NCBI GenBank assembly: GCA_036245525.1
Contig: BTPG01000005.1
Span: 214,558,224-214,622,223, forward strand
Direction: 5' to 3'
DNA: 64,000 bases
Source of the DNA: Semisulcospira habei
Lineage: Eukaryota > Mollusca > Gastropoda > Semisulcospiridae
The position numbers were made by a program, and so were the translations under genes. The notes under the pieces were generated by a model. It saw nothing but the letters and a program-made list of their open reading frames with translations. It made no database searches and had not been told where the DNA came from. Of this stretch, positions 24,101 through 28,610 are shown one piece after another; position 1 is the stretch's first letter; each line of letters opens with the position of its first letter.

Positions 24101-26627
24101 ATCAGCATCCATGGTGCAAGTCAGTGCTTACTGAGGCCTGAACAGGGTATATATTTCAACGTTTACATAGTAGCAGCTAAATCATTGCGTTTGAAACCAA
24201 CAAAATTTTAAAATAAATTAGGTCCATCATGGGTTATTATCACCTCTGGTTCTCATTGTTGTCATGGAATATGTCTGTTCAAAGTTAACTAGAGAGATCA
24301 TGTGGCAAGCTTCGTGCAAATGGACTGTACCTGGGCTATTACGTACACCGAGACACGGAACAATCAAGCAACACTCCATCACTGTAAAATACTGGCACAA
24401 GCATTCCACCTGTTGACTGATCAAAAAAATTTAAGGTTGGCGCTGGAATAGCTTGGCGCCTACAGGCGCCAAGCTATTCCAACACCACCCTTGAACTTTT
24501 ATGGTGGATCTGTCTCGAAAGCTGGGCGGTGACATAGACCTAAAAAGAAATATCCAAAACAATTGAAATTTTCACTCTCAGGATGTGAAGAGATGAAATA
24601 CAGACATGTGATGGTCCTCTCAGTTAGCTAAAGACCCTTGGGCCTACTTCAGCCACACCTAGCCAGCACAGAGCCATGCACAAGCCAACTATGACAGACA
24701 TCGACCTCAGGATCTTTTGCTTTAATGGAGTGTTAACCACGTCGCTGCCATTGATCAGGGATTTTGCATGCAAAACCACTGCACTCGGACTGACATTCAC
24801 AAAAGAAACACAAACAAAACGTGACCAAAACTAGGATTAACAAAAGGCTTGAATCTTCATGAATCCCTGCAACTGCAGGGGCTCACGAGGATTTATGTCT
24901 CTTTCTGCTGTATAGCGTTTGCCTTGCCCCAACAGTTAACGGGTTAATTTTAGAGGGTTTTTTTGTCAAACACTACCCAGGTGTACGGTGACCTCATCTA
25001 AGGGAGAAAACTCTTAGACCTGCAAGATTAAGTATGACACTAGCAGTGAAAACTTATGTCGAACGGCTGATTCCATATACATAAATAAGTTTACCAATCT
25101 GAATCATTCAAAGCAGAAAGCATAATATCCTCAGCTGGACGTCAGCCACAGTTGGTCCACACACAGCCAAAAGCGAGTTAATTTGATGTAGTCCTAAGGC
25201 CCCATTCCTCACATTTCACAAGTGTCACCTAACAACTATGGACCTGTTGCGGGAAATGTGTCGACTGTAATAATTCAAGGGTAGTGTCAAATTAGCTTGG
25301 CGCCTGATGGTATCAAGCTAATCTGGCACTACCCTTGAATTATTACGGTCCGTCCATCTCTTGCTGTAGTGCGTCCGGTTTAACAATGCCAAGCAACTTT
25401 CACTTACATGGACCAGGGTCACGCTGGTGTTTTCATTTCACTTGCCCGTACACACAGACTGGAAAAATGAGTATGACAAGAAAGACTGCGCGACACATTC
25501 TGGTCCATAGTCTTTTTTAAGACTCTTTTCTTCCTTGAGTTAAAAAAAAACTCATCAACGTTGCCTGGTGGTTTGGGTGTCCCCACAGCTTTCGATTCAC
25601 TTCTACTATCTACTTGCAGAACAATCACAGGCCAAGTCACTATAGTGATTGAATGGTGCGCAGTTGACTAATCACTAGGGGTCAGCTTTTAAAAATGCAA
25701 TGCATGTTCACTGACACCTTCAAAAAATATGTAAGGCTTCCCCAAAATGTACAATTTATGCCCAAAAAATGTCATAATTGCCCTGCCTGTAGAACTTTTC
25801 AAAAGAGCAATGAATTCAGCCCTGCTTTTAGAACTTTCAAAAGCACAAAGAATTCAGCACAATGTAACGAATGAACAAAAAGGACATACAGAGCATTTAA
25901 TAGTATTTTGTTTTTTAAAGTAAAAAGACATACTAACAGCGATGAAGACAAACGGCAGGAGAATGCTGAGCAGCCACAACGCCTGAGCGACGATCTGCCC
26001 AGCGCTCCGTGACTGGCCTGGCGACAGCGGTATCAGGCGTCCCGTCATTTCAGCGTACAGACCATTCTGACGCTTCACCTCCGCCACACAGTCCACAAAC
26101 AGCTGGTGCTGCCGATACGGCCTGAGCAACATGCAAACATCAACCCATTCAAACCCAATGCACTACAGCGGGAGATGGATCGACCGTGATAACGAAAGGG
26201 TAGTGCCAGATTAGCTTGGTGCCATCAAGGTCCCAGCTATCCCATGAATGTCTGACACGCTACAACAGGATATGGATCGACCATGATAGTTCAAGGGTGG
26301 TGTCAGAATAGCTTGGCGCCTACAGGTGCCAAGCTATTCTGACACCAACCTTGAAATATCATGGTCGATCCATCTCCAGAACTGTCATATAGACCTCAGA
26401 GGATACCTACACAAATTTCGTAATTTTGTCCTCGGGGCGTACAGATTTAAAAAAAAAAAAAAAAAATCCCCTAACTCTCACCCATACAGCAGGCTGTAGA
26501 CAGGTGGCCTGACCCTGACCTCCAACTGGGACAGTCTTTTGGGGCAGATGCTGTCCTCTTTGGCTTCCGACACAGACACCATGATGTCTTTTTCTATCTG
26601 GACATCAGCACTGTCTGTCTCTGCCAT
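1956..26627 (-). CDS. Multi-pass membrane protein, 249 aa, five coding exons
   Basis: I assembled this gene from splice sites and phase. The coding exons on the minus strand are 26627-26482, 26121-25938, 22715-22575, 21659-21530 and 2104-1956. They total 750 nt, which is 249 codons plus TAG. The product has a soluble acidic N-terminus (about residues 1-90) and three hydrophobic segments: AQALWLLSILLPFVFIAV (about 93-110), a second in exon 3 (about 119-145), and IFHPLLCLMLLIILCLIALI in the last exon. The loop after segment 1 is Cys-rich (GCWCYNDW). A polar stretch with NYFDRENSIVEV sits between segments 2 and 3. The last intron is about 19.4 kb and contains the DIRS nest. I do not recognise the family and give no function. 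The least secure junction is the exon 2 donor (GTTAGT at 25937). A missed small exon in the long introns is possible. Confidence 0.7.
2362..2566. mobile_element. Full-length palindromic MITE, family 1, TTAA ends
   Basis: TTAACCCTTTCAGCCCCGAG at left and GGGGCTAAAAGGGTTAA at right form terminal inverted repeats bounded by TTAA. The inner palindrome 2404-2492 has the standard CTTGGTGCC...GGCACCAAG centre. TTAA boundaries with CCC-starting ends are what piggyBac-type MITEs show; that assignment is inference. Confidence 0.8.
2567..2960 (+). pseudogene. Non-LTR reverse transcriptase C-terminal fragment
   Basis: The frame 2658-2954 reads VWYGSITAKEKIRLS, IIGRDHPSLDSLY, LLSGRRYRS and FGNSFFPLAV. 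This is the pattern of the extreme C-terminus of many animal non-LTR retrotransposon polyproteins, downstream of the RT thumb. There is no RT core or endonuclease, so it is a 5'-truncated dead copy. The clade cannot be fixed from this tail. It sits in the region 3' of, and overlapping the intron of, the membrane protein gene. Confidence 0.65.
3102..3200. repeat. Compound (GT)n(GA)n microsatellite
   Basis: A GT run of about 30 bp is followed by a GA run that degrades into GAGACA units. Frames across it are meaningless. Confidence 0.95.
3201..3555. repeat. Interspersed repeat R320, copy A
   Basis: Begins GCAACAAGACTTTCTCAGGA and ends AGGGCAGACCCGGGTGGGGG. The same ~320-bp sequence recurs at 4110-4469 and 39976-40331 in the same orientation. 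It encodes no protein, so it is a SINE or non-autonomous element of unknown class. Confidence 0.8.
3556..3690. repeat. GA microsatellite and SINE-like tail
   Basis: A GA tract (about 3558-3612) is followed by ACAATGACAATGATTCTTTA and TTACAACGGTGAAAG, then more GA. The complement matches the AATAAAGGTTCATTG tails at 58985-59015 and 59160-59185, so this is another copy of that retroposon end. Confidence 0.6.
3691..4109. other. No gene seen
   Basis: AT-rich intronic DNA. Frames at 3693-3932 and 3923-4234 have no family signature. Confidence 0.5.
4110..4469. repeat. Interspersed repeat R320, copy B
   Basis: Carries GGTTGTACATTGTTTAATGT, then the same body as copy A. It runs directly into a deleted MITE at 4484. 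Confidence 0.8.
4484..4532. mobile_element. Deleted MITE, family 1
   Basis: ACCATGATGATTCAAG joins straight to CTGATCTGGCACAACCCTTG and the right arm. The hairpin centre is lost. Confidence 0.7.
4835..4922. mobile_element. Palindromic MITE, family 1 (ATAGTT subtype)
   Basis: Arms of GATAGTTCACAGGTGGTGTC and complement around CTTGGCGCCTACAGGCGCCA, almost perfectly paired. Confidence 0.85.
4957..5143 (+). mobile_element. CR1/L2-like LINE, 3' end fragment
   Basis: CACCTCTTTCAACAGTTCTA, then CGCATTATAAATACCGTAATT and an (ATT)n tail, as at the 3' ends of the copies at 7467-8290 and 28611-31321. Only the stop region and 3' UTR remain. Confidence 0.75.
5158..5222. repeat. Degenerate hairpin, family 4
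   Basis: GGGCTGACATTGGCTACAGC faces ACTGGCCGACATTGG in the arrangement of the GATGTC...GACATC hairpins at 33943 and 62819, with many mismatches. Confidence 0.45.
5435..5519. mobile_element. Palindromic MITE, family 1
   Basis: GCATGATAATTCAAGAGTGG and its near complement flank a rearranged centre (TGGCGCCTATAGACAGC). Confidence 0.75.
5520..6099. other. No gene seen
   Basis: Contains MITE flank remnants and two copies of CAGGGGAGGGAATCA-type sequence (also near 4738). No exon signal. Confidence 0.5.
6100..6175. mobile_element. Palindromic MITE, family 1
   Basis: AAATAGTTCAAGGGTAGTGC and its complement flank CTTGGCGATTCTAGGTGCCAAG. Confidence 0.75.
6412..6500. mobile_element. Palindromic MITE, family 1
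   Basis: The left arm is altered (AAGCAAGGTCATGGGTGGTG). The right arm is standard. The centre is CTTGGCACCTAAAGGCGCCAAG. Confidence 0.7.
6530..7165. mobile_element. Long inverted repeat, ~265-bp arms
   Basis: The left arm (about 6530-6795) begins ACCAATGGGAATTACTCAGC. The right arm (about 6899-7165) ends GCTGAGTAATTCCCCTTGGT. The arms pair along their length, including GATCCCCTGCC, TGTGGGAAATCAGGGTATTT and TTCCTAAGTTCCAG. The spacer (about 6796-6898) contains CAGATAGGTGAAGCCAGCGC, also found at 41517. This fits a fold-back transposon. It encodes no transposase. Confidence 0.85.
7386..7466. repeat. AGTAAGTTACCAG minisatellite, left remnant
   Basis: Units of TATCTAGTAAGTTACCAGTA type. The same repeat resumes at 8288-8330 and 20525-21490. 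The LINE fragment and the DIRS nest are therefore insertions into one array. Confidence 0.85.
7467..8287 (+). mobile_element. 5'-truncated CR1/L2-like LINE
   Basis: The first frame contains FVSATAQACYFQLRRIS, KLAVSLILSRIDYCNSLLSG and NNAARLVLRKKK. A frameshift near 7810 moves the reading to KILSLCYKSLNNCAPTYLSN, FGPRSFSVYGPSTWNTLPLS and SLRQKHS. This is the thumb and C-terminal region of a non-LTR RT, colinear with 30535-31140. It ends with CGCATTATAAATACCGTAATT and (ATT)n. The truncated 5' end abuts GTAAGTTACC of the minisatellite. It is non-functional. Confidence 0.85.
8288..8330. repeat. AGTAAGTTACCAG minisatellite, middle remnant
   Basis: TACCAGTTATGTTACCAGTA and ACCAGGATAT lie between the LINE tail and the DIRS end. 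Confidence 0.85.
8586..8678. repeat. Internal complementary region of outer DIRS
   Basis: GTCATGTCATCGGTAAGTAT...AAAATGAAT is the complement of the element's left end. TTTGTTTCTTCAAAAA...ATTACCGATGACATGAC is the complement of its right end. The two are fused, the arrangement of the DIRS internal complementary region. Confidence 0.85.
8790..9401 (-). pseudogene. Tyrosine recombinase remnant (outer DIRS)
   Basis: Fragments in shifting frames match the intact recombinase of the inner element. MLLLALATIRRLRDV and YVQLLSDHTLPG match the region around the first catalytic Arg. ATVTLSRHLHGHE and LIAEFCQASETP match the end of the domain. Catalytic order is broken by frameshifts and substitutions. The copy is dead. 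Confidence 0.65.
9825..10226 (-). pseudogene. RNase H remnant (outer DIRS)
   Basis: ELLLSDNATAEVYFQNQGS corresponds to the LVLSDNTTVVAYIQKQGG stretch of the inner element's RNase H. Little of the RT palm is recognisable around it. This part of the outer element appears deleted as well as mutated. Confidence 0.6.
10500..11970 (-). pseudogene. Gag remnant with internal tandem repeats (outer DIRS)
   Basis: The N-terminal zinc motif survives at 11616-11966 (CKRCGGFQWPSDIHTVCLMC, then CASDHTCDVCATWPELRW), close to the inner Gag. Arg/Ser-rich frames lie at 10500-10930. Between them, modules carrying ACCAGGCTCTTGGGAGAGGC recur at about 10969, 11040, 11299 and 11421. They encode a repeated RLSQEPGS peptide. 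The inner Gag has only two short versions of this module, so it expanded here. Confidence 0.6.
11971..12660 (-). pseudogene. Second degenerate copy of Gag N-terminal region
   Basis: GTCCGACGGCCACCGGAACA (12162) parallels ATCCGACGGCCACTGGAAGC (11755), and GGATCC/TTCAGTGGACTAGTGC-type flanks recur. The outer element therefore carries at least a partial tandem duplication of its Gag start. No frame is intact. Confidence 0.45.
12870..13103. repeat. ~115-bp direct repeats in outer DIRS, left of the insertion
   Basis: Two units with GTACCAAACTGCACG-type and CGCTAAGGCGAG / AACATATGTA motifs. A further unit follows the inner element at 19363-19480. The inner element landed between units. Confidence 0.7.
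13104..13335. repeat. Left inverted terminal repeat of inner DIRS
   Basis: Pairs with 19160-19362 through ACCGATGACATGACTTTATG, GTGTGCCCACACAACCCGGG and GGTCACGAGACCGGCCAG. The outermost part (ATTCATTTTT...TATTTTTTCGAAAAATACT) is not shared with the right end. Confidence 0.9.
13364..13460. repeat. Internal complementary region of inner DIRS
   Basis: GTCATGTCATCGGTAAGTAT to AGAAAAATGAAT is the reverse complement of the left end. TTGTTTCCTCAAAAACATTA to GACATGAC is the reverse complement of the right end. The junction falls at AATGAAT|TTGTTT. It is the template that lets both ends be restored during replication. Confidence 0.9.
13559..14650 (-). CDS. DIRS tyrosine recombinase (ORF3)
   Basis: This protein integrates the circular DNA form. 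The domain starts near RPSTIRVYEGKW (about 14545) and runs to the end of the frame. The N-terminal SAM-like helices contain LADFFLWLFRDLGLAPITVR. The catalytic part has the first Arg in ATASRVSELHALSA, the box II H-x-x-R in RAHEVRAMATS, and the nucleophile Tyr in FARFYLRDLAG. These are the expected core residues of the family. The frame is open upstream to 16453, but that part overlaps the RT ORF and has no domain of its own. The true start is therefore uncertain and probably lies near 14650, overlapping ORF2 by about 180 nt. Compact overlap is normal for DIRS elements. Confidence 0.88.
   Translation of the reverse strand, partial: AAPPSRLEVVRQALGARGYSGAAVEAIASARRPSTIRVYEGKWRVLCSWCSEHGLSPTELTNPQLADFFLWLFRDLGLAPITVRGYLSMIADTYRHLGHPDPGACKDLADLMGHFSIQRPTHRSLLPRWDLPWVLTWLNSDRFEPLALARFADVTRKTCFLLALATASRVSELHALSARPTCLQFRADGSVQLLTDPAFLAKNRSPLTAPQVITLRPLRTNPLSQETRQQDPVRALRVYLRRSKAFRRGRSRLFLPLRPSRNDITAQTISSWLRWVIRSAYQDISPQGAKRLHIRAHEVRAMATSLAFDRNCAVKDIVAAVGWQTESVFARFYLRDLAGQRENLTLVGDIAAAQHSLPAPPAP
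14470..16728 (-). CDS. DIRS reverse transcriptase-RNase H (ORF2)
   Basis: A 752-codon frame. The Pro-rich first ~140 residues overlap the Gag end. The RT core then follows: FVVPKPGGRWRPVIDLSALN, motif A in VSLDLSDAYLHVPM, ALPFGLNLSPWVFTRLM, and the catalytic box YLDDLLL. RNase H comes next, with first Asp in LCVDASLTGWGAHLL, Glu in NWLEMQAVWQAL, ELLVLSDNTTVVAYI, and a last Asp in NVLADSLSRRG. The motif order and the YLDD box match the DIRS/Ngaro branch. The C-terminal region beyond RNase H is open to the stop at 14470 and overlaps the recombinase. I see no protease or methyltransferase domain. All catalytic residues I can place are present. Confidence 0.9.
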   Translation of the reverse strand: MLLLPAAFRPPARLGVAPRGRLDPLLRQPLLRPLSRPPPLAVLGPPGPVSPPGPVPPGDRVAGGLPDCPPALPPPTTSGSPVGGRLAFFSGNWLTLFPDDPWICDTVSAGLRIAFRSPPPLRRSPLWTEIPSDPLKASALRGEVSSLLRKAATEVVRVPYSPAFYSRLFVVPKPGGRWRPVIDLSALNKYITAPSFRMETARALRAAVQPLDFAVSLDLSDAYLHVPMHQASRKFLCFAIDSVVYQFRALPFGLNLSPWVFTRLMDAVVAKARQSSSSPTSNYLDDLLLRNQSETSLASDRDALLRLLAHLGFLVNDGKSDLSPSRRFVHLGMEFATDLNTVRLPAPRIQKIADLAGQLARLDVQLLGLLNVAADLIPLGRLYSRPIQLHLLLHWRPSSGDLTTLVPVPQMLLPHLRRWTDHSWLASGVPLAAPPPQTSLCVDASLTGWGAHLLPRFLSTSGPWPADLAHTHINWLEMQAVWQALQFWEDLLRHQELLVLSDNTTVVAYIQKQGGTRSPDLCMLLYRMMRWCEDRGITIRARHIPGHLNVLADSLSRRGQLLHTEWTLRQDIFRMICARWETPQVDLFATRWNHQLPLFVSPIPDPLAWAVDALSIPWDGLVAYTFPPTVLVPKVLLKLRGCSAVLLLVAPFAWNRSWTTDLLSLATDPPLLLPAPRTMLKQPRQPLFHPCPERLLLHAWRLCGKPSELEATRVQQWRRSLRPADLPPSESTRESGESCVPGALSTACHPRN
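16529..18550 (-). CDS. DIRS Gag-like protein (ORF1)
   Basis: The ATG at 18550 (MLTCAQCGDFKWP) is preferred because the zinc-binding module starts there. The frame is open to 18628. Within the first ~50 residues lie CAQC, CLPCSGC and CDVC pairs, a Cys-rich finger likely to bind nucleic acid or protein. An Arg/Ser-rich segment follows (about residues 120-270), then an acidic Ser-rich linker. A globular C-terminal part contains RRWPAGLDIAFRRDWYAG and LGELLVLAEVANRAAYYSS, plausibly the assembly domain. The last 200 nt overlap ORF2. The outer element has a decayed homologue, confirming it as part of the element. The function is inferred from position, as in other DIRS elements. Confidence 0.8.
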   Translation of the reverse strand: MLTCAQCGDFKWPTDDHAVCLPCSGCASDHLCDVCATWPEIRWPDLWSFYRRERPPSAISRPTPVDVAPVVTTALPRLGLSERIDRRDPALFADQRTATAATPADPSGGSVCRQSARLTEPGLQQFATSRPTLTGLAPLSLHYKPADPSGGSVHRHRALLTESGQERRQPQPTRHSRAPDLSRSTVSARHSRSPRERRRKDRSPRRERRRSPRLFSSRARSRSPSHRSMRSPRHRHRRPSSRDRHSSSVVRRTSPRRRSRAPDRTPPRSFPRSPRRSPPPSSLPALARASREVRDAPPPKLRPSVVPHPPSRHPLDEEALSLLPEDSVSALLEEDARSLSPSDVGDDVPSTLPSSSRAETLLALDEAARIIAATLPADSCPASPPLKRKVSAFVDAERQVKRFKSLPQPPGFKELRDVFSAHLQLPASREPVFFSDRRWPAGLDIAFRRDWYAGHSQAFSIPLPAIDPPAVSQAGGAALLRRSFPRGLDLTASLVRNTLACAGFLELLTQALVRRVEDAWHPSITPLLGELLVLAEVANRAAYYSSVNAMAASANCDLMRRDALLLACRGIPPDLRAQLRRAPLGGPLLFGDTWSSVRASNPDRWPVSAPPPRRFPSSRQARGRASRSVRPAAASAPASAPEQAPAFGRPRPSRARVPAWPRPARRPGRGRAT
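19160..19362. repeat. Right inverted terminal repeat of inner DIRS
   Basis: AAAACTGGCCGGTCTCGTGA to GTCATGTCATCGGTAATG pairs with the left repeat. The terminal extension GTTTTTGAGGAAACAA is specific to this end. Confidence 0.9.
19363..20334. other. 5' region of outer DIRS, no intact ORF
   Basis: Continues the ~115-bp repeat and then low-similarity sequence. No recognisable domain in any frame. Confidence 0.5.
20525..21492. repeat. GTTACCAG(TATATCTAGCAT) minisatellite
   Basis: Some 45 units of ATCTAGCATGTTACCAGTAT or ATCTAGCATGTTACCAGAGTGT type (about 19-22 bp), with AGTAAGTTACC variants at the left. It starts about 40 bp beyond the donor of exon 4 of the membrane protein gene and lies in its last intron. 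Confidence 0.95.
21530..21659 (-). CDS. Membrane protein gene, coding exon 4
   Basis: Acceptor CATGTGTGCCAG ends at 21660. The donor is CCTG|GTGTGT at 21529. The exon has 43 codons plus one base, with NYFDRENSIVEV and GQKGDVISRLARNP. The phase-1 end fits exon 5. It encodes the polar segment between membrane segments 2 and 3. Confidence 0.7.
21740..21832. repeat. Fold-back element
   Basis: TATGTGCTGGTCTGTGATAA and TTATGGC on the left pair with GGCCATAAGATCC, TATCACCGACCAGCACACA on the right, around GGCCAAAAGGCC. Unrelated to the other hairpin families here. Confidence 0.75.
21833..22239. other. No gene seen (intron)
   Basis: A 76-codon minus frame at 21815-22045 reads KRRVQKVLEDNIDNLSRW and GEYRFNVKRGKTTRSVL. 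It lacks matched splice sites and overlaps the fold-back element, so I treat it as unsupported. Confidence 0.4.
22240..22318. mobile_element. Palindromic MITE, family 1 (ATAGTT subtype)
   Basis: GACCATGATAGTTCAAGGGT and complement around CTTGGCGCCTCAGGCGCCAAG. Confidence 0.9.
22461..22499. mobile_element. Half MITE, family 1
   Basis: Only the right arm, GCCAAGCTATTCTGGCACCA to TCATGGTC, is present. Confidence 0.75.
22575..22715 (-). CDS. Membrane protein gene, coding exon 3
   Basis: Acceptor GTGTGTTTCCAG ends at 22716. The donor is CACAAG|GTCTGT at 22574. The exon has 47 codons in phase 0, beginning with VGCWCYNDWMVCGC and continuing through a ~25-residue membrane segment to HRLWFVHK. The exon start and the intron end just before it are the template of the 90-bp array upstream. 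Confidence 0.72.
22722..23352 (-). repeat. 90-bp minisatellite built from the exon 3 splice acceptor
   Basis: About seven units of 90 bp. In gene orientation each unit carries GGGGTACAGGTATCTGTGTG, then GGTGGG at the acceptor position. It continues with a copy of the exon start (TACAATGACTGGATGGAGTG, GGGTGTACC). The unit nearest exon 3 keeps GTGTTGACAG|GTGGGGTG. In distal units the acceptor has become TTTACGG|GTGGGTG, losing the AG. Because 90 is a multiple of three, long minus-strand frames (about 190-200 codons) cross the array. Confidence 0.9.
23384..23550 (+). mobile_element. SINE-like derivative of the RTE-like LINE
   Basis: The head (TAGTTCGGGGTTTAACGTCC to TATGGAGTACGACCTG) matches the 5' leader of the LINE at 43776-43680. 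The tail (ACACTGATCAATTC to CCAGGACCTTTCAA) matches that LINE's 3' end at 41780-41720. The coding region between is absent. The join falls in ACGACCTG, which occurs at both source positions. Confidence 0.8.
23873..24086. mobile_element. Full-length palindromic MITE, family 1, TTAA ends
   Basis: TTAACTCATTCAGCCCGACG at left and GGGCTGAAGAGGTTAA at right. Core palindrome at 23957-24044. Confidence 0.85.
24431..24508. mobile_element. Palindromic MITE, family 1
   Basis: The centre CTTGGCGCCTACAGGCGCCAAG is intact. The left arm is shortened (TTAAGGTTGGCGCTGGAATA). Confidence 0.75.
24510..25190. other. No gene seen (intron)
   Basis: Contains a family-2 hairpin half (CTGCAGGGGCTCACGAGGAT near 24885) and a family-4 remnant (GACGTCAGCCACAGTTGGTC near 25140). 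No exon signal. Confidence 0.5.
25195..25380. mobile_element. Palindromic MITE, family 1
   Basis: Core 25262-25350: ACTGTAATAATTCAAGGGTA and complement. The centre is mutated (GGCGCCTGATGGTATC). Flanks AAGGCCCCATTCCTCA and CATCTCTTGCTGTAG are recognisable. Confidence 0.75.
25938..26121 (-). CDS. Membrane protein gene, coding exon 2
   Basis: Acceptor CATGTTGCTCAG ends at 26122. The first base completes the codon split with exon 1 (GG|G, Gly). Sixty-one codons follow, including PYRQHQLFVDCVAEVKRQNG and LIPLSPGQSRSAGQIVAQAL, then membrane segment 1. A donor at GCT|GTTAGT keeps phase 0 into exon 3. The stronger-looking GTATGT four bases later would put a stop in exon 3. Confidence 0.72.
26181..26236. 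mobile_element. Truncated MITE, family 1
   Basis: Left arm only: CGACCGTGATAACGAAAGGG then CTTGGTGCCATCAAGG. Confidence 0.65.
26279..26367. mobile_element. Palindromic MITE, family 1 (ATAGTT subtype)
   Basis: GACCATGATAGTTCAAGGGT and near complement around CTTGGCGCCTACAGGTGCC. Confidence 0.85.
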
Positions 26628-26671
26628 TACTGCAGTTCCTCTGTATCAAACCATCAACAGACATTGGAATC
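26482..26671 (-). CDS. Membrane protein gene, coding exon 1
   Basis: Acceptor TTTTTTTTCCTTTCAG ends at 26672. The ATG is at 26627. Forty-eight codons follow, beginning MAETDSADVQIEKDIMV and ending RPPVYSLLY, plus two bases. The donor is TATGG|GTGAGAG at 26481. The 44 bases before the ATG are 5' UTR. Confidence 0.75.
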
Positions 26672-26954
26672 CTGAAAGGAAAAAAAAGACTTATCCACAT
26701 ATTTCAAGGAAAGTTTGTCAAATAGGTCGTTTGATCTCGGAGCGCACATTTTTCGCAAATATCTCCACAAAGAGACACTTTTCTATACTAACCTTAGAAC
26801 AAATATCATTCGGTGACGGTTGACCCAATACGATTTACATGTACTTTTAAGAAGCCCCAACAATGTGTCAATTTCGCTGTACTGTCGTACAAATTTGGAT
26901 TTTGTTCTTTTCTTTTAACTACTGATTTTACATCCCTGAATGTGCCCCTCCTCT

Positions 26955-26996
26955 CTTACCCCCCCCCCCCCCCCCCCCCGCCCCCCCCCCTCCCAC
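26955..26996. repeat. Poly-C tract
   Basis: Nearly pure C with one G and one T. The plus-strand frame ending in a Pro run is an artefact. Confidence 0.9.
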
Positions 26997-27373
26997 CTAT
27001 ATAATCAGCCATGTATGACAAAGTTTCACGTTCAAGTGAGTTGGCCAAGTTTTCAAACCTGAAACAACCTAGGCATACATGAAGTCTGCATGCTTTACCA
27101 CGATATTGAAAACTGCCAGGGCTCTGCTCAAGGTATTAAAAATGGCTTGTTCTTGTCTTTTCGCCAAACCTTTATGAATGTAGCACCAGCTGTCTTGTTC
27201 AATAATGCTTCATTGTCTGGGTAAATACTCAGGTCATCTGAAACTATCACGGCGAGTCTAAATAATCTAGCACTACTCTAGATTATCCCCTATCATACTG
27301 AGGCGAAAAGCTTCAAATTTGTACACTGCCATATGCAAGCTACATTACAGTACTTACGTAATAGACCAATGGT

Positions 27374-27448
27374 TTAGTTCAAGGGAGGTGCCAGAATAGC
27401 TTGAAGCTTAGAAGCGCAAAGCTATTCTGGCACTACACTCGAACTATT
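27374..27448. mobile_element. Palindromic MITE, family 1
   Basis: TAGTTCAAGGGAGGTGCCAG and complement with a changed centre (CTTGAAGCTTAGAAGCGC). Confidence 0.75.
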
Positions 27449-27706
27449 TTAGCCAAACTTATTTCACACACTGGTGTATTCCGAATGATATGGGATAAAG
27501 ATGATCCAATCCCTCACTGCAGTGCCAATGTAGCCATTGATCTTGAACTAACATACATGTACCATGAACACAAATATGGAAGTTAGCCTAGCGAAATTTT
27601 ACATGCACAGCGACTCCATCTGATAATAAACTGTAAAAGAATCTTTAGACTATTCGTGTACACATATAATCACATTTATACTTCAAACAGAAGCGAGCAA
27701 ACTCAC

Positions 27707-27960
27707 CGATCTGTCTCGCTGGCCCCAGCTGTAGTGAACTAGGTCAGTTCAACAAGCACTTGTCACGTAGGCCCTCTCGCACCATTCATCGTACATACGG
27801 CGACTGACTGCTATCTGCTGCACAATGGGAACAGGACTCTTCCGTTTTCGCTCAGTTCGCTTGCCCCTATAGCAATATCAGCAAAGATAGAAGAGGTCAC
27901 TCGAGCAAAATACCACTGACTCAAACGCAGGAAATCGTACGGTTTACCACGATCCCAGAG
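27707..27960 (-). promoter_or_regulatory. Probable 5' UTR exon and promoter of the membrane protein gene
   Basis: A strong donor GATCG|GTGAGTTTG lies at 27706 on the minus strand. It pairs with the 26672 acceptor across a ~1-kb intron. No ATG-led frame is required here. The transcription start is not visible. I place the exon end firmly and the upstream limit only as a guess. Confidence 0.5.
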
Positions 27961-28485
27961 TTGATTCGCAGTTGCCTCCCTTCGACCGCTGCTCTGCGTT
28001 TTCCACGTCGTCAGCCGGCCAACTCCCGACAGTGGCTTAGAAGTGGGGGGTGGGGGGTGGTGATGGTGGTGGTGGTGGTGGGGGGGGGGGGATCGGAATC
28101 CCTGCTACCCCCCCCCCCCCCCCTCTTGAACCCCCCACACCACGACCCAGTTTTGGAGAAAAAGAATTTGAGGAAACTTTTTTAGTTCAGTGAGGTCAGT
28201 TGAAACTTAAATAATTGAAGTTTATGTCAGACGACTTGTCTTTGTTATTTGAAGAACAACTTTTTTTTTTTTTAGAAGCGGCAAATCAGTTTTGTGAGAT
28301 TTTGATTGTTAGGAGGTTTGATTTTCGAAAGGCTAATTCTGTTAGGTTGGAACGCCTTGTCTTGTGCGGCCCCACACCCCACCCCTCCCGCGGCCCCACC
28401 CGGCCGACTCCCATGATAACTGCCGTATTTCCCTTGAACTCAAAATGCTACTAATAAACACTATGTATCTCCGCATGATCGACCT
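27961..28485. other. No gene seen; G/C homopolymers
   Basis: A GGTGGT/poly-G run near 28040-28092 and a poly-C run near 28107-28124 lie close together and could pair. No supported coding sequence. Confidence 0.5.
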
Positions 28486-28527
28486 GGTGGGGGGGGGGGG
28501 GGTGGAGAGAGAGAGAGCCGAGAGGTG

Positions 28528-28567
<40 letters not shown>

Positions 28568-28571
28568 AGAC

Positions 28572-28609
<38 letters not shown>

Positions 28610-28610
28610 G
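28486..28610. repeat. Poly-G and (GA)n microsatellites
   Basis: GGTGGGGGGG followed by two GA tracts interrupted by CCGAGAGGTGAGC and CTGAGACTA. It abuts the 5' end of the LINE. Confidence 0.9.

Noticed and set aside
25931..25937. GTATGT at 25933 as the exon 2 donor
   Set aside because: It would shift exon 3 into a frame with TGA after seven codons. GTTAGT four bases earlier keeps the frame open.
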